From the NCBI GenBank assembly GCA_025504975.1, contig JANUWI010000005.1:248001-312000 (forward strand): a stretch of 64,000 nucleotides of DNA. The letters run 5' to 3'. The stretch's first letter is position 1; every line of letters begins with the position of its first letter. Shown one piece after another: positions 33,341-44,931 of this stretch. A program made the position numbers and the translations under genes. The notes beneath the pieces were generated by a model. It saw nothing but the letters and a program-made list of their open reading frames with translations. It ran no database searches and was not told the DNA's origin. Source of the stretch: Plenodomus lindquistii (Eukaryota > Ascomycota > Dothideomycetes > Pleosporales > Leptosphaeriaceae).

Positions 33341-35449
33341 ACGCAGCATGGTTTTTTTTATGAAACCTATTCGAATACCGCTTTCGCCTGCTGCTCGCAG
33401 CGATTTATCCACCACGGTCTTACGGTCACACACAATATACACTCCACAATGAGCACGTTTCCAAGGCGGCTATCTCATTCATCGCCCTAGCTCCTGCCTC
33501 AGCAACTGCTACTTCGAGGGGCACATTTGGGACACTGGCGGCATTCACGTTCGCAATCCGAGGAGGCAAAGGGAGGATGAACGCGGGCACCGATCACCGC
33601 ATGAACGATGCAGTCCAGCAGTATACCAAGGCGTTATACAATCCTACAACTGTCTAATTTCCCACTGTTCGATTTCGCACTTTTTTTTTCTATACTCTGT
33701 ATTACTTTTGACAAAACATGGTGGACATGGATCATGCAAACGACGGAGCATTGCATACATATATCTCTTACCACCTACCTACCAACCTACCACCGCGTTC
33801 TGGGGAAATGAAAATCATTCCATCAACTGAAACAAATGTACATGCCCTGAATCAGACCCCCTCCCCGTGCCGTTTATTTGCGTAATCCCTTACAATCACC
33901 TTGGGTAACGACATGTGTCACATGTAGATTTTTCCTCGTGTAGGGAAACGAAAAACGTCCGCTGATCAATGACTTGTTGCATCGAGTCTACAACGTCATC
34001 TCGTTTTCCCGTGTGTGTGTGTGTCCTCGGAAAACGGGTACAAGAACGGTTTGGTTTAGGTTAAACAGCTTAGTTTAGTTTAGTACATACACATTTACAG
34101 GGATGTTGGAAGTAAGAACTTACGAGTACATAAGTTGGTTGCTGAGAAGGAGATTACTCAGCTTGTCTTGTCTTGGAGGGAATGCTACTTTTAGGGGTAA
34201 CGGTACCCCGCGTTTTTTTTTTTTTTGCAGGGAGAGTAGGGGAGGTAGAGGAGAGTACAAAGGAGGAGCTTGTATTTATTGTGTCTCTATCTCACGTTGA
34301 CAGCACAATGCGTGAGCCTATACAGTAGCAAGAAGATAAAAAAAAAAGTATACGAAGCTGTTGTATTGTAATCTCTACTGCTTTTAAAGTATACACGTAG
34401 TATCTAAAGACTCTAAGCTTTGTTCTTAGTGCGTTGTGTTAGTTACAGCGAATAGTGGTTATAGTTTTGGTGATTTAACAAAATACGAGCTCCTTTGTAG
34501 CTTGTATGTGCAGCGAAGATGGTTAAGGTTGTCGACGCGGCATGGCATGACGCGGTGTCTTTTTTTTTTTTTTTTGTTTTTTTTGGTTGTTGTTGTTCTT
34601 GGAAATTGGGATTAAAGTTTGCTGGATCAAAGTCGAGAGTGCGCTGTTAGACCTCTGTAAACGTCTAGTCTAGAAGAGGAATGAGAGACTGAAAATGGTG
34701 AATACACATTCTTCCATGTATACTTTTGAGCTTTTTCTTTCAAGGGTAGGACAGGATTGTGCCGTTATGTTGTGCGCGAACTTGATTTGCCATGACATTA
34801 TTTGTTGTGGGGACCTGCTTTTCATTGTAATCAAACACGGGTTGGCGGAGGTCGTTTATGCTGGTAATTAATATAATGTATGACGATGGGACGGTTAAGT
34901 ATGTAGAGGGACCAGACTCTGCGGTGTATCTTCTCAGTGGCTAGTTAATATTTGCATGTGCGAGATCCAGTAAGTCTACAGCATTATTACAAGGATCTGT
35001 GATCTTTTTCTTACGCGGTGAGAGAAGGTCTTTGGTATAGCAGGTGAGGGGCTCGCAGATGTTGATGAAGATGCAGTAGCCGGCGGATATAATATAAACC
35101 AGTGGTGCATGGTATGCCAGACCTACAGACCTTGCAGCTACTAGCCAGCCACGTCCAAGAGGCCAACCGTCCATTTCGTATACGTACTCCAGGGGTCTTC
35201 CTTTCGTTCTAAGTGCTTTTGCTGGGATTGTTGGGGTGGCTGTTGGCACAGTTGTCCGTTCGCAGTATCGTGGGAAGTATTGCTAAGATGTACAGGAGGG
35301 ATCGAGATATGGAACCACATCGACGTTCTGCACACTTGTTACCGTACTAATGTGCTTGGTAGGTAGTTGAGGCTCGAAATGTGGTGTTTAACGAAACTGG
35401 GTAACTAATCATTTCGCTCGTCGCCCTAACATTGTGGTGTACTAGTCGT
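33341..35449. other. Long intergenic stretch with T-runs and a diverged repeat copy
   Basis: T-runs occur at about 34215-34228 and 34560-34584, and a run of nine A near 34339. The segment 34722-34945 is similar to 38648-38875 and is listed separately. No intact gene is seen. Confidence 0.5.
34722..34945. repeat. Diverged repeat, copy A (pairs with 38648-38875)
   Basis: It shares TTTTGAGCTT, TTATGTTGTGCGCGA, GGTTGGCG, GTCGTT and ATGTATGA in the same order and orientation with copy B. On the minus strand both copies can be read as a related peptide tail (SSYI....IND). It may be the decayed end of a gene paralogous to the frame at 38750-39076. Confidence 0.6.
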
Positions 35450-36741
35450 CTACGCCGTCCACTGGTTCCTTCCCTTGAAAGTCGAACCGATCTCGCCCCA
35501 CTTGATGTTTGAGAAGGTGGCCGATGGGAAGGGCTGCACCTTAAGAATGTTCTCCGGGCTACCCTCAGTAGCATTGCAAGGACCCGCTTCTCCACCGTCC
35601 AGCCACTGCATGAAGCCGCCCGCGTCCCACCACACACTGATCGCCAACACCATGCCCCGGCTAAGCGCCTCGCCCATGCCCTTCATGGCACCAAGCTTCA
35701 TGAACATCTCAGCGCCGCTGGCAATGCAAGTCTCGTCATTCAACGTGACATTCAGGGGCTGATCCTCGAAGACGATGCCGTTTTGAACATACTTGCGCTC
35801 GACAGACTGAAGCACGCCGTTCTTGGCGGGGAACTGAGTCACAACGGTGAAAGGCTTCTTTGTGTCAATTTTGAAGCCAAGACCGTAGAAGTCTTTCACC
35901 CCATTGCGGTAAGAGTTTTTGCTGCAGCCATTCTTATCACACAGACCAGCGGATTGGCACTCCGCACCTTGGCACTTGAAGATGCTAGGCTTGCTGCAGG
36001 TGTGGGGTGCAATCTGGGTGGATCGACTGTTGGCTTCCCAGATGTCCATTTCATTACAGCAGACACCGGCAGCATCAACGTTGCCCTGTAACATGAATGG
36101 TAAGCCTGTGACATGATTATTCGAAGTGGGCGACTTACAACACCGTTGTACCAGGGCGTAACATAGCACTGAGCGTCGCAGTATCCAGTACCAACGCTTG
36201 CACCTCCGGGGTTCAAATCTGAACGGCCACCGTCCGCTCGCATCTCGGAGAGATACAAAGCGCCGTTTGTGCCGCATGGCAGCTTCGACACATCAACGTC
36301 AAAGGTGAACTCCTGGCCCGTCAACTTCAGCATCTCGTAGTTCTTCTTGTTCTTGTCCAGGAGATAGGCACGTGGACTCTGTGTCTTCTTATCCTTGCCA
36401 AAGAAGTCCATGCGCATGCTCGTGCCGTTGGTGAAGATACCATAGTCCTCGTAGTTACTGATTGGCTCCAGGACACAGTTCTTTGCGCATGTCTTCTCGT
36501 CGGGGCACACAGCTGGGTCAGGTCCGCTACCCCAATCCCCGCAGCCCTTGGTGGCGTTGTTCTTTTGGTGGATCGAATGACTTGCAGAGTCGAGGACAAT
36601 GTAGCTCTCCTGAGCTTTGCAGCCTCCCTTCTTGGTGCACTCGTAGGTGGTGAGCTTGGGCTGGTTCTCCTTGCCCTTGCCGAGAGACTGCGCGGCAGCA
36701 ACACTCAGCAGAGCGGTCGCGATTATGCTGTAGTGAACCAT
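35450..36741 (-). CDS. Glycoside hydrolase family 7 cellulase (endoglucanase-like)
   Basis: Exons 36741-36139 and 36085-35450 (53-nt intron) give 412 aa. The signal peptide is MVHYSIIATALLSVAAAQ. The GH7 active-site motif CCNEMDIWEANS is intact: Glu213 would be the nucleophile, Asp215 the helper and Glu218 the acid/base. Other family blocks are LYLSEMRADGG, GTGYCDAQC and LVISVWWD-like AISVWWDAGGFMQWLDG. Many Cys residues fit the disulphide-rich jelly roll. The short length and the absence of a cellulose-binding module and of long tunnel loops suggest an endoglucanase (Cel7B type) rather than a cellobiohydrolase, though this is inference. It acts outside the cell on beta-1,4-glucan. A TATA-like element precedes it. 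Confidence 0.93.
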
Positions 36742-36801
36742 GGCGCTTGAGGTTATCCTGAGGAATGGTGCGATGCTGCAAATCCTGGCTATGACATCTC
36801 T

Positions 36802-36809
36802 TCTTATAC
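36802..36809 (-). promoter_or_regulatory. TATA-like element of the GH7 gene
   Basis: GTATAAGA is read on the minus strand about 61 nt upstream of the ATG. Confidence 0.4.
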
Positions 36810-37200
36810 TCAAGCTTCGGTCTAGGGCGGAGTTGAGCTTCTAACCTCCGTCTTGTTGCTTGCCTGCTTTGGCACCGTGGCAGAAACATTTTGACCCTTT
36901 CATTTAGGATGCTGCGGGAAGCTTGCATACGGCGAAATCTGGAGTTTCGGCCAGTCCACAGAACTGTGTATGCAAAGTCCGTAGGGTTGCTATTGGGTAA
37001 TACGCTCTGCCGGATATCAGGTACGCAAAACCGGCCCGAAAGAACACTTGGATAGAAGCCTCGGTTCCTGCCGCAGACCGCTGTCATTCGTTGGAAACGT
37101 TCGTAGTTTGCCCTCAACTGCGGGAACCTCTGACAAGAACCGCCGATTGAACAAGCACAGCCAGGGTGTTTACCCAGTCCCTTGGCAAATCTTACAGCAA

Positions 37201-37440
37201 TACAGTAGACCCCCCGTTATAAGACCTGCCTTTGGTAGGGAGATTTTTTATGCTTATATAGAGGTTACTCTTGTAACAAGGCAGGTCCTGGTGCTGACAG
37301 AGGCTCTAAGAGTCTACTTGATTATAGAAACCAAGGGATTTATTATTTCTGTAAAGTATATTCACTCGTGCACCCTCTCACAGCTAGTTGTAAGCGAGCC
37401 TACCCCTGCTAGCGCGTTCTCCCCATAAGAAAATGTACTG
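37201..37440. mobile_element. Possible DNA-transposon end remnant
   Basis: TACAGTAGACCCCCCGTTAT at 37201 begins with TA and resembles terminal repeats of fungal Fot1/Pogo-like elements. A perfect 10-bp inverted pair, GACCTGCCTT at 37223 and AAGGCAGGTC at 37278, follows. No transposase frame and no matching opposite end were found, so this would be a solo fragment. Confidence 0.35.
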
Positions 37441-38647
37441 CATAATTCCTTAAGACTTATTTCTGACTTCGAAACAATTCCTGTTTTACACCAAAATTAT
37501 GTAAATCCGGCATTTCCTATCCGTATACGGGGAAACTTCCTATTCTAGGCAAGGAACGCATATCGTGTAATTTGGCAAACAGATCTACGCTGTTTTATCC
37601 ATCAGTGACAAGAAGTAGAGTAGATGAACCGCCGACGCACTGTGCTCCTTAAGCCCATACTGCAGTAAAAGTTGCTACATGCATCTTGCCTCTAGCGGGC
37701 CAGAACCACTACATCCCAACAACGGCGATTACCGTGAATAAGGAAACCCCCAGACTGCCGCCAAACTCCAGACTGTGATACGATCATCCTCGACCTCTTC
37801 ATTATCTGCATTCTGGCAGCACCACACCGGGCTCATGACCTGAAATTACTTCACATAATTTCAGCGTCCAAGCGTCTCCTGTACCTAAATCAACTACCTA
37901 ACATACAATCGCCCATGGTAGCACATGGAGTATATTGAGGCAAGCAGAGTGTGCCATAGACTGCTAGCGGTGCGAAGGCGCAGGTTTGAAAAGAAGGGCT
38001 CCAGAGTAAATGCACTTGTATCAGCCGTGGAGCCGACTATATGCGGTCAACGTACGTATCGCGGTGGAACGGCAGCTTCAGATCCTTCCGTGTTCGTGCT
38101 ACCCAAGTACACGAGGCAAACAATCATTTCAACCAGTCGCTGCGTGGCGCATCTTGGTGATCATTTGTAGAGTCCCCAGTTGATTGCGCAGCCTGCAAAT
38201 TGTCGTTTGTTGCGCTGTTTGAATGCAATATCTAGCTTCTACAACCTCAAAAAGAAGCTGGCATTACAAACTAAGAGTGGAGAGCACCGGAGAGCACCCT
38301 TCCGAAATGCCACAGCCACGAACCAAGGCTTGATGGACGACACCAGACTAGGTATAGATAGGTATGGCTTGGCATAGAAGGTGAGCATATGGTATACAAT
38401 AAACCGTATAATCTAATGAGTATTAATTGCGCTAGAAATGGGCTAATAAGCCTTGTGACGGAAAGTAGGTCTCTCATTTACGATTGATTGCCTTACTTCG
38501 CACCTTGTGCAGCTACGACTGGTTCAGATCCCAACCGGCCCTTTCCTAGCGCAACCAATACTTACCAGATTATATGATGATTCAGCCGCCTGTCTGTGTG
38601 TGTGTGCGCTGTTGGTTGAAGGGTTTGTAAAGGTCGTATTCTCATGC

Positions 38648-38875
38648 GCTTTTGAGCTTCTTTTCTTTCAACATCATGATGGAGTTGGTTATGTTGTGCG
38701 CGACTTGACTTGACGTTGTTTTTGTGGGTACCCACATTTTCAATGTTGATCACAGGTTGGCGTAGTCGTTAATCGTAGTGATGTATGATGACCACAGATA
38801 TGAACTACTTGAGGGATTCTGTGAGGAAGGGTTGTCAGCTGTGTATGATTCGTCAGGGCTGACGGGTAGGCCTTT
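38648..38875. repeat. Diverged repeat, copy B (pairs with 34722-34945)
   Basis: It is the partner of copy A, in direct orientation and about 3.9 kb away. It overlaps the 3' end of a minus-strand frame (38750-39076). Confidence 0.6.
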
Positions 38876-39076
38876 GAACGTAGAAGTCGTTGTTGTGCGC
38901 GGTGTCAGGAGCAAGTTGAGAATCCGTTCGTCGTCTGGGTACTCGAAAGCCTGGAATATATGAGACGGTTTCGGAGGGGCCGTCATTTGAACCTGGCAAG
39001 GCGTATCACGACTTATGCTCGTCGTGGAAGGATACACTAATATCTCATACGTGGATTCGTCAGAGATAAAGGTCAC
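38750..39076 (-). CDS. Hypothetical protein, possible family member
   Basis: This is an open frame of 108 codons with Ser/Thr/Pro-rich composition and a C-terminus ESYTADNPSS...YLWSSYITTINDYANL. It has no recognised domain or signal peptide, and its start is uncertain; an upstream exon may exist near 39245. The only support is that its 3' end is shared, at the protein level, with the diverged copy at 34.7-34.9 kb. Confidence 0.25.
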   Translation of the reverse strand: MTFISDESTYEILVYPSTTSISRDTPCQVQMTAPPKPSHIFQAFEYPDDERILNLLLTPRTTTTSTFKGLPVSPDESYTADNPSSQNPSSSSYLWSSYITTINDYANL

Positions 39077-39682
39077 GGCTGGGGTTGATTCTAGAGTCTT
39101 AGAACCAAGATATGTTTACACCGTGCGTAATCTCGGGTATCTTGTTGAGGTGCTTGTGGAGGTAGCGCTTGTAGACGTGAATGTGAAGGCTATGACGAGT
39201 GTTGGGGCATTAGATCGTTTTTCCCTGCTAGCGCTGGGCATTTAGCCAATTAGAGATCCACTTCATCTCCGGACCAAAAGTTCTGCCTGTTCGAGTATCA
39301 TGAGTAAGCCCTCTAAGAGCTCATCCGGAAGCAATTGCGGGAGCCTCCTTCGGAAGCAAAACGACATTTCCAAGCAGTTGCATTCAGAGATCGTCTTCCG
39401 AGCTAGAAAGATACCGACAAGATCTGCAACATGACAAAGATTGACCAAATTTGGGTGCTTGCTTATGGTCGCCGGAGCACCCTCCGACCGGTTGTGTCCC
39501 GTAGTTGAGCTGTGAGCGTGCATGATTTTAAATCCAAAGCAGCAAGATGTTGTTTATAAGTGCAACATTGCCGTCGGTGTGTATACTAACGACATCAAAT
39601 TCTCCATATCGACCACCAGACAACATCACACATCGCCCTCCCACGCTTCGGTCTCGACAAATCTTCAATTCAGCTTCTCAAA
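39077..39682. other. Intergenic upstream of the NmrA-like gene
   Basis: TATAAG near 39555 may serve the gene at 39683. No further gene is evident; the open frame at minus 39263-39523 lacks motifs. Confidence 0.45.
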
Positions 39683-40758
39683 ATGTCTAAGATTATTGCT
39701 GTCATCGGTTCTACTGGGGCTCAGGGCGGAGGAGTCGCCAACATCTTGCTCAAGACACCTGGATGGAAAGTTCGAGCAATCACCAGGAACGTCAACAGCG
39801 GTAAAGCCAAGGAACTCATCTCCCGAGGCGCAGAAGCAGTCGCAGCTGACCTCGACGATGAGGAGTCTTTGGTAAAGGCTTTCGAGGTATGTCACCAGAT
39901 ACAAGGCTCAATGTAGGTATCCTTGTGATCTTGAACTAACACACAGTAGGGCGCTCATGCAGTTTACGGCGTCACCAACTATTGGGAGCATATCGCGAAA
40001 GGCAAATCCCAGACTGAGTCTGGCGAGGCCGAGGCTGCGCAAGCCATGCTACTCGCTCGGGCTGTTGCACGCGCGCCCTCCGTTGAGCATTACATTTTCT
40101 CTACGCTCCCCAACGCCAAGAAGATTACTCAAGGCAAGGTCGAAGTACCCCACCTAGACTACAAGGCGGAAGTCGATGAGCGTATGAAGAAGGAGCTCCC
40201 CGAGCTAGCCAAGAAGACAACGTTCTTGTACTATGGTTACTACCCAACCAATATGGTTACCATGCCGAACTTGAAGCCAATCGAATACGTAAGATCTCCT
40301 GCAGTAAACAGTGTATGAACGTAGACTAAAAACTACAGCCATACTCCGGCAAGCACGTCCAGTTCGTGCCTACACCCGCTGACGCGCTGGTTCCTACAGC
40401 CGGTGACCTGACCGTCACCCCTGGCATCTGGGTCCGCCAGATTCTTGCCAACGCGGACAAGACCCGTGGTAAATACGCCATGGTCGCTCCTGAAGTCATA
40501 ACTTTTGGAGAAATCTTGAAGATTTGGTCCGAGGTTTCTGGCAAGGACTCTTTGTACGTTGAAGTTAGCAAGCAGAGCTTCGAGGATCTGTGGGGTATTG
40601 GCGGCAACGAATTCGGACGACAGCTGCACTTTGGAGAAGTAGTCCCAGACTGGACGGCACATCTTGGCAGCGACTACGTGTCAAAGGAGCAGCTGGGTAT
40701 CACTGAGCAGAATATCGGTGTCAAGGCAGCTCTTGAGAGCATGAAGAGTTCGTTGTAA
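39683..40758 (+). CDS. NmrA-like NAD(P)-binding protein
   Basis: Three exons, 39683-39886, 39950-40288 and 40339-40758 (introns 63 and 50 nt), give 320 aa. The N-terminus IIAVIGSTGAQGGGVA is the Gly-rich dinucleotide motif of the NmrA branch of atypical short-chain dehydrogenases. It is followed by VRAITRNVNSGKAKEL, whose Arg and Lys suit NADP binding, and then GAHAVYGVTNYWEH and HYIFSTLPNAKK. The canonical Tyr-Lys catalytic pair of reductases is not evident, as is usual for NmrA proteins. These act as redox sensors or transcription cofactors in nitrogen control, or as oxidoreductases. The particular role here is unknown. The gene is intact. Confidence 0.93.
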
Positions 40759-42403
40759 AGGCGCGAAGCCATTGTTAGAACATTATCAGCGTAGGATAGC
40801 ATTATAGACACATAGTCACACACACCTTTCCAGAGTCGGAGATGGAAATCAGCTCCGACAGACACAGGGGGAAACCAACCAGCTAGTTGCTATGACATTA
40901 GTCTGGAAGTCGTGGTCGTCCCTTTAGTTGACTTTCTGATCTCAAGCATCACTAAGAGACTTATCATTGAGATGATGCTAATGTCATATAAGCGTAACAG
41001 TGTCAGATAATTTGCTGTTGCAGGGGAAAGCAGACTTATAGAGAATATCCAGAAGGTATATAAGTGTCCCGCAGAGAGACAAGTTGTGGGCCATGTCGTT
41101 CCTGCATCTTGACGGTGCGCAAACTCGATAGATAAAGGAACTTTTATCTTCGACGCAGTGTTGCATGGAATCAAGGTATTTATACCTTGGATCTCGGTGC
41201 GCTTGCATGCACTTAGTAAACTATCATGAGAAGCTAGAGAGCTTAGGTGTAGTGACGTGGAATGACTCCAGACTACTACTCTATTGCGCTGTAACCCCTT
41301 GGCTACCTCTACCCTCCGACGTGAACGTGATCGCTTACCACGATGAAGGCTTTGAAATGACTCTACCAGTCTTGCAAATCCATATGAAGAAGCTCACAAG
41401 GCAGCATATACACAAAAAGCCACCATACCATATTATACGCTGTACCCAGCTTGCCACTGGCCATCCTCCAGGAATGCAAAGTCGAAAGAGCACAAGACCT
41501 TCGATGGTACGCAATACATTTGTCAGGAAATGTTGAACCAGTCTTATCCACGGGCTGAGGCTGTTCATGATACGTTGATAGATCCTCCAGAAAAACCGAT
41601 AAGTTTTCCGAGCAGGGTATATCAATAACTACAAGTAAATTCACCGGACGAACTGCGCAGGAATTCGAATCAATGCATTCTCGTGCTGCCATAACATCGT
41701 GGCGCTATCGATATCATCGCCAGATAGCGCTGTTAACACATTGTTCTCGATGTCACGACGGCTGTTGATGCACGTCAGTTGTTCGGTCTGATGTTCCGGT
41801 ACCGAAGATGACTGACAGCAATGGCTCATACTCGTTGCTTGACCGTGATGACACAGACTCCGGTGGACTAGACGGGCTCTGGCCCCAAATGGCTCTATCG
41901 AGTGTTCGTTCGTCGAAGACAATACTGGTAATCGCGTTGGTCAATAAAGAGATTATTGTGGGGTGATACGAATCACGTACGCCCTACTCAGAATTCCACG
42001 TTGCCTGCCGTGTCTACCGTGTTCATTGAAGTCTCTCTTGACATGTTTCATATTGGTAGACAACACTCAGTGCGTGTCAGGATGAACAAGATGCGCTGCC
42101 TTTCGTTGACGGACTGAAAGCAGAAGTCATCGCCTGGTAAAAAGGATCACTAGTCGCTGAGCTGACTCAGAGGCCTTATCAGTCGCCTTAATCATAGCAG
42201 TGCTTTTCTGTGGTGTAACCCTAAAGCCCCCAAAATTAACCGCTGAGTGTTCCACTTATGCACGTCCTGAGCCTATCGTTGTTCACGACTGAATGCGCTG
42301 TCACGCCCCGGCTTGGCATTCACGGCTTATAACCGTTCCCCTCTTTCAGCTCAGTTAGATCAATCCTATTCCTAGTCCTGACTGACATCACCCTCCTGAC
42401 CCC
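40759..42403. other. No supported gene
   Basis: Short open frames on both strands (minus 41335-41944, plus 41165-41536) show no known motif. Nothing else stands out. Confidence 0.5.
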
Positions 42404-43660
42404 ATGGCCGATCCAATAACCATTATCGGTCTCGTTACGGGAACCATTACTTTCATTGATTTTGGTTTCAAAATTGTCAACGGAGCGAGGCACATGCGAG
42501 ATTCGGAGAAGGGGACGACGCAAGAGTTGGCGGAGTTGGACTCAATCATAGCAAATCCATACGTTCAACAAGCTAGTCAAGGTCGAATCCCTAAGGGTCA
42601 AACGCTATCGGATGACGAACAGCGAATAACTCACATGGTGAACGACTGCGAGATTCTGTGTGCGCAACTCAATGTACTGATGAGCAACCTGACGACTCGC
42701 AATTCTTCGTTCCATGGGAGCATGATTGTAGCTTCGAAGTCAGCTTTTAAAAAAAGTGAGATACAAGACATGAAAAGACGTTTAGAGTCGCTCAGTCAAC
42801 AGATCGGTACAATGCTGCAGCATGCGTTGCAAGAGTAAGTATGCATCTTTTGGCATCGGAAAATGCCGTTAAAGCAGTTGTTGCACTGACAGTCTACCGT
42901 ACAGAGATCGACATACATCGATCATGTCCAAGCTGAGAGAGGTGGAAATCCTACGGCAGAACTTGGTGTTAAGCAAAATACAAAGCTTGACGCATTAAAG
43001 GTAGAGCTAGCAAACTTGGCGAAAGATTGCAAGGAACAGAGCAAGGAGCGTCAATAGATCCAAGCAGTCATTCTCGAGAGTCTGATCACAAAGTTAGAGT
43101 CCCTCCGGCGAGAGCACGTCACCATGGTAGAGCAAGTGCGCGTGCTTGAGAGTCTGTAGTTTATTGAAATTACTCGCCGGTTCGATATGATACCGGATGC
43201 GGATCAGAGGAAGGACGAGTGGATAAAAAGGCTTTGAAGAAGGCCCTTAATCATGTCACCCAGCAGGTCAAGCTCGATTCTGGGTATTGTTTCTTAATCG
43301 ACAGTCTCGATGAGTACGATGGTGATGAAAATGATGTGGTTGAGATGCTCAAAACATTGTCTTTCTCCCCATGTGAAGATATGCGTTTCGATTAGGCCTC
43401 TAAGAGTCTGTGAGACGCATTTCTACAATTCAGGCCTGCGGGAGAAGCATTTTTCACTTCCACAAGATCAAGGTCAATGAGAAAGCTAGTATTTTCAGCT
43501 TCAAGCAATGCAATAGCTCTCTGTACATTTGTTGCCTCTTCTTCAGGGGCTTCGCGTTATTCTTTGCAATGGTCGATCCCTATGATAGCTGTCGGAACCA
43601 ACTTCGAATGAAAGAAACTGATTCGAACCCTTTCCCGAGATCTCATCGAAAATCCAATAA
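42404..43660 (+). pseudogene. Decayed NLR (STAND/NACHT) gene
   Basis: The first exon (42404-42837, donor GTAAGTATG) encodes a typical N-terminal region of Pleosporalean NLRs: MADPITIIGLVTGTITFIDFG, then VNGARHMRDSEKGTTQELAELD. After an intron ending CCGTACAG near 42902, the frame is repeatedly broken (frameshift near 42965, TAG after KEQSKERQ at about 43057, further stops at 43159 and 43238). At 43286-43320 the Walker-B block CFLIDSLDEYDGD of a NACHT ATPase is still readable, followed by stops. The P-loop that should precede it is absent, so a deletion has occurred. Fungal NLRs govern non-self recognition and regulated cell death. This copy is not functional in that form. Confidence 0.8.
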
Positions 43661-43866
43661 CTCATCTCGCTCGTCAGTCTCCATCGCTCTTGTTTTTGTA
43701 ACTCCAATTCCTCGGCTCCCTCCGCTTTTAATGCATGGATGGTGGTTGCCTTGGCGCATTGCCGAGCGCCTTAGCGTTTCCCGTGTTTTGTGCCTGCGCC
43801 GCTCCACCTCTCCTGCGTTACACATTCCTTAACAACATCCATCAACTCACACTGCTCTATTTGAAC

Positions 43867-44691
43867 ATGGCATCGCGTGGCGGCCCTAGCATGCGATTCC
43901 CTAGAGGGGGTACGGCGGCCGGAGGACGTATTGAACGCGCCAAAATATATGTTATCCCATTCACAGATCACTCTAGGCAAGAAGCGCTTATGGTGTTCCG
44001 TGGCGTGGTGTCCTGCCCGCTCCCACCGCTTTACAGTTTCGCCATCTACTTCACACATCCCGAAGCGACCCCGGAGACTGTCAAGCCGGCCGAGGTTCTC
44101 GAAGCTATCATGCGCAAAACGCCGTGGGACCCGTGTCCGATCCGTCTGGAACTCTACTTTCTTTCTGCGCCCGACGTAGATAGCAGTGATGACGACTGTA
44201 TCGCTCATTATCGCAAAGAGAAGGCCGCACGGGGAGATTATATACGTCACATTCAAGATCTCGAGAACTCACCCACGGATGATGATGAAGAGCAGCAGCA
44301 AGGCGGAGCGAGCGTTCATGGCAACGACCAAGCCAGACAACTACCTGGTCTAGTGCCTAGCTACATCGATAGTCCATTTTCTAACTATTATCACGGAATT
44401 ATTTTCTGTTATCTAGGCGCGGATTGGTCTACAGACAAGCGTCCGGCACGCCGCATTTGTTTTAATCGAATTTCTGAGGAGGAATATGCTCGCGTAACAG
44501 AGGGAAATAATGAATTTTATCGTCTTTCTCTAGTACACGTTTCTCCTATGCCGTTCCAGGAGAGCGACACTACTTATCTAGGAGAGACATTTGTGGGCAT
44601 GGCTATGTTTGACGTTGCACATGCAAGAGTGAAAAACGAGACTGGTCACTGGTGGCACGAAGCGCGGGAGCGAGGCTGGAAGTCATGGTGA
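43867..44691 (+). CDS. Orphan hypothetical protein (274 aa)
   Basis: This is a single exon of 274 aa. ATG 43867 (MASRGGPSMRFPRGG) is chosen; the frame is open further upstream to 43735 but that part reads like leader sequence. Visible features are a globular start (IYVIPFTDHSRQEALMVFRG), a short acidic linker (SPTDDDEEQQQ) near residue 140, and a Trp/Tyr-rich second half (NYYHGIIFCYLGADWST, TGHWWHEARERGW). No signal peptide, transmembrane segment or known domain is recognised. It directly follows the NLR relic on the same strand, with about 200 nt between. A lineage-specific gene is likely. Confidence 0.6.
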   Translation: MASRGGPSMRFPRGGTAAGGRIERAKIYVIPFTDHSRQEALMVFRGVVSCPLPPLYSFAIYFTHPEATPETVKPAEVLEAIMRKTPWDPCPIRLELYFLSAPDVDSSDDDCIAHYRKEKAARGDYIRHIQDLENSPTDDDEEQQQGGASVHGNDQARQLPGLVPSYIDSPFSNYYHGIIFCYLGADWSTDKRPARRICFNRISEEEYARVTEGNNEFYRLSLVHVSPMPFQESDTTYLGETFVGMAMFDVAHARVKNETGHWWHEARERGWKSW

Positions 44692-44931
44692 TGACTACTA
44701 TGTTTGCACTTGTTCGCTCTGTGAACCGAAGGGATCTACTCAGCGGTAGTTATATATCGCATCAAAGTCTTCTAGCAAGTGCTCCGTTTGTGTACACGAC
44801 TGTTGATGTATTCGCCGATCGTGCTCCACCGAATTATATACGCTACAATCATTGTCTGCAAAACTCTCACCTTAAGAATGTACAAGAAAAACAAATCGTC
44901 GATAAAAATTATCCTCAGAATGAGCCTTGCC

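Larger units (their letters stand above)
36742..38749. other. Intergenic; transposon-like end and diverged repeat
   Basis: A short element end is suspected at 37201-37290 and repeat copy B starts at 38648. No intact gene is seen. Confidence 0.5.

Noticed and set aside
36205..36225. GGGTTCAAATC resembling a tRNA B box
   Set aside because: It lies inside GH7 coding sequence and no cloverleaf can be drawn around it.
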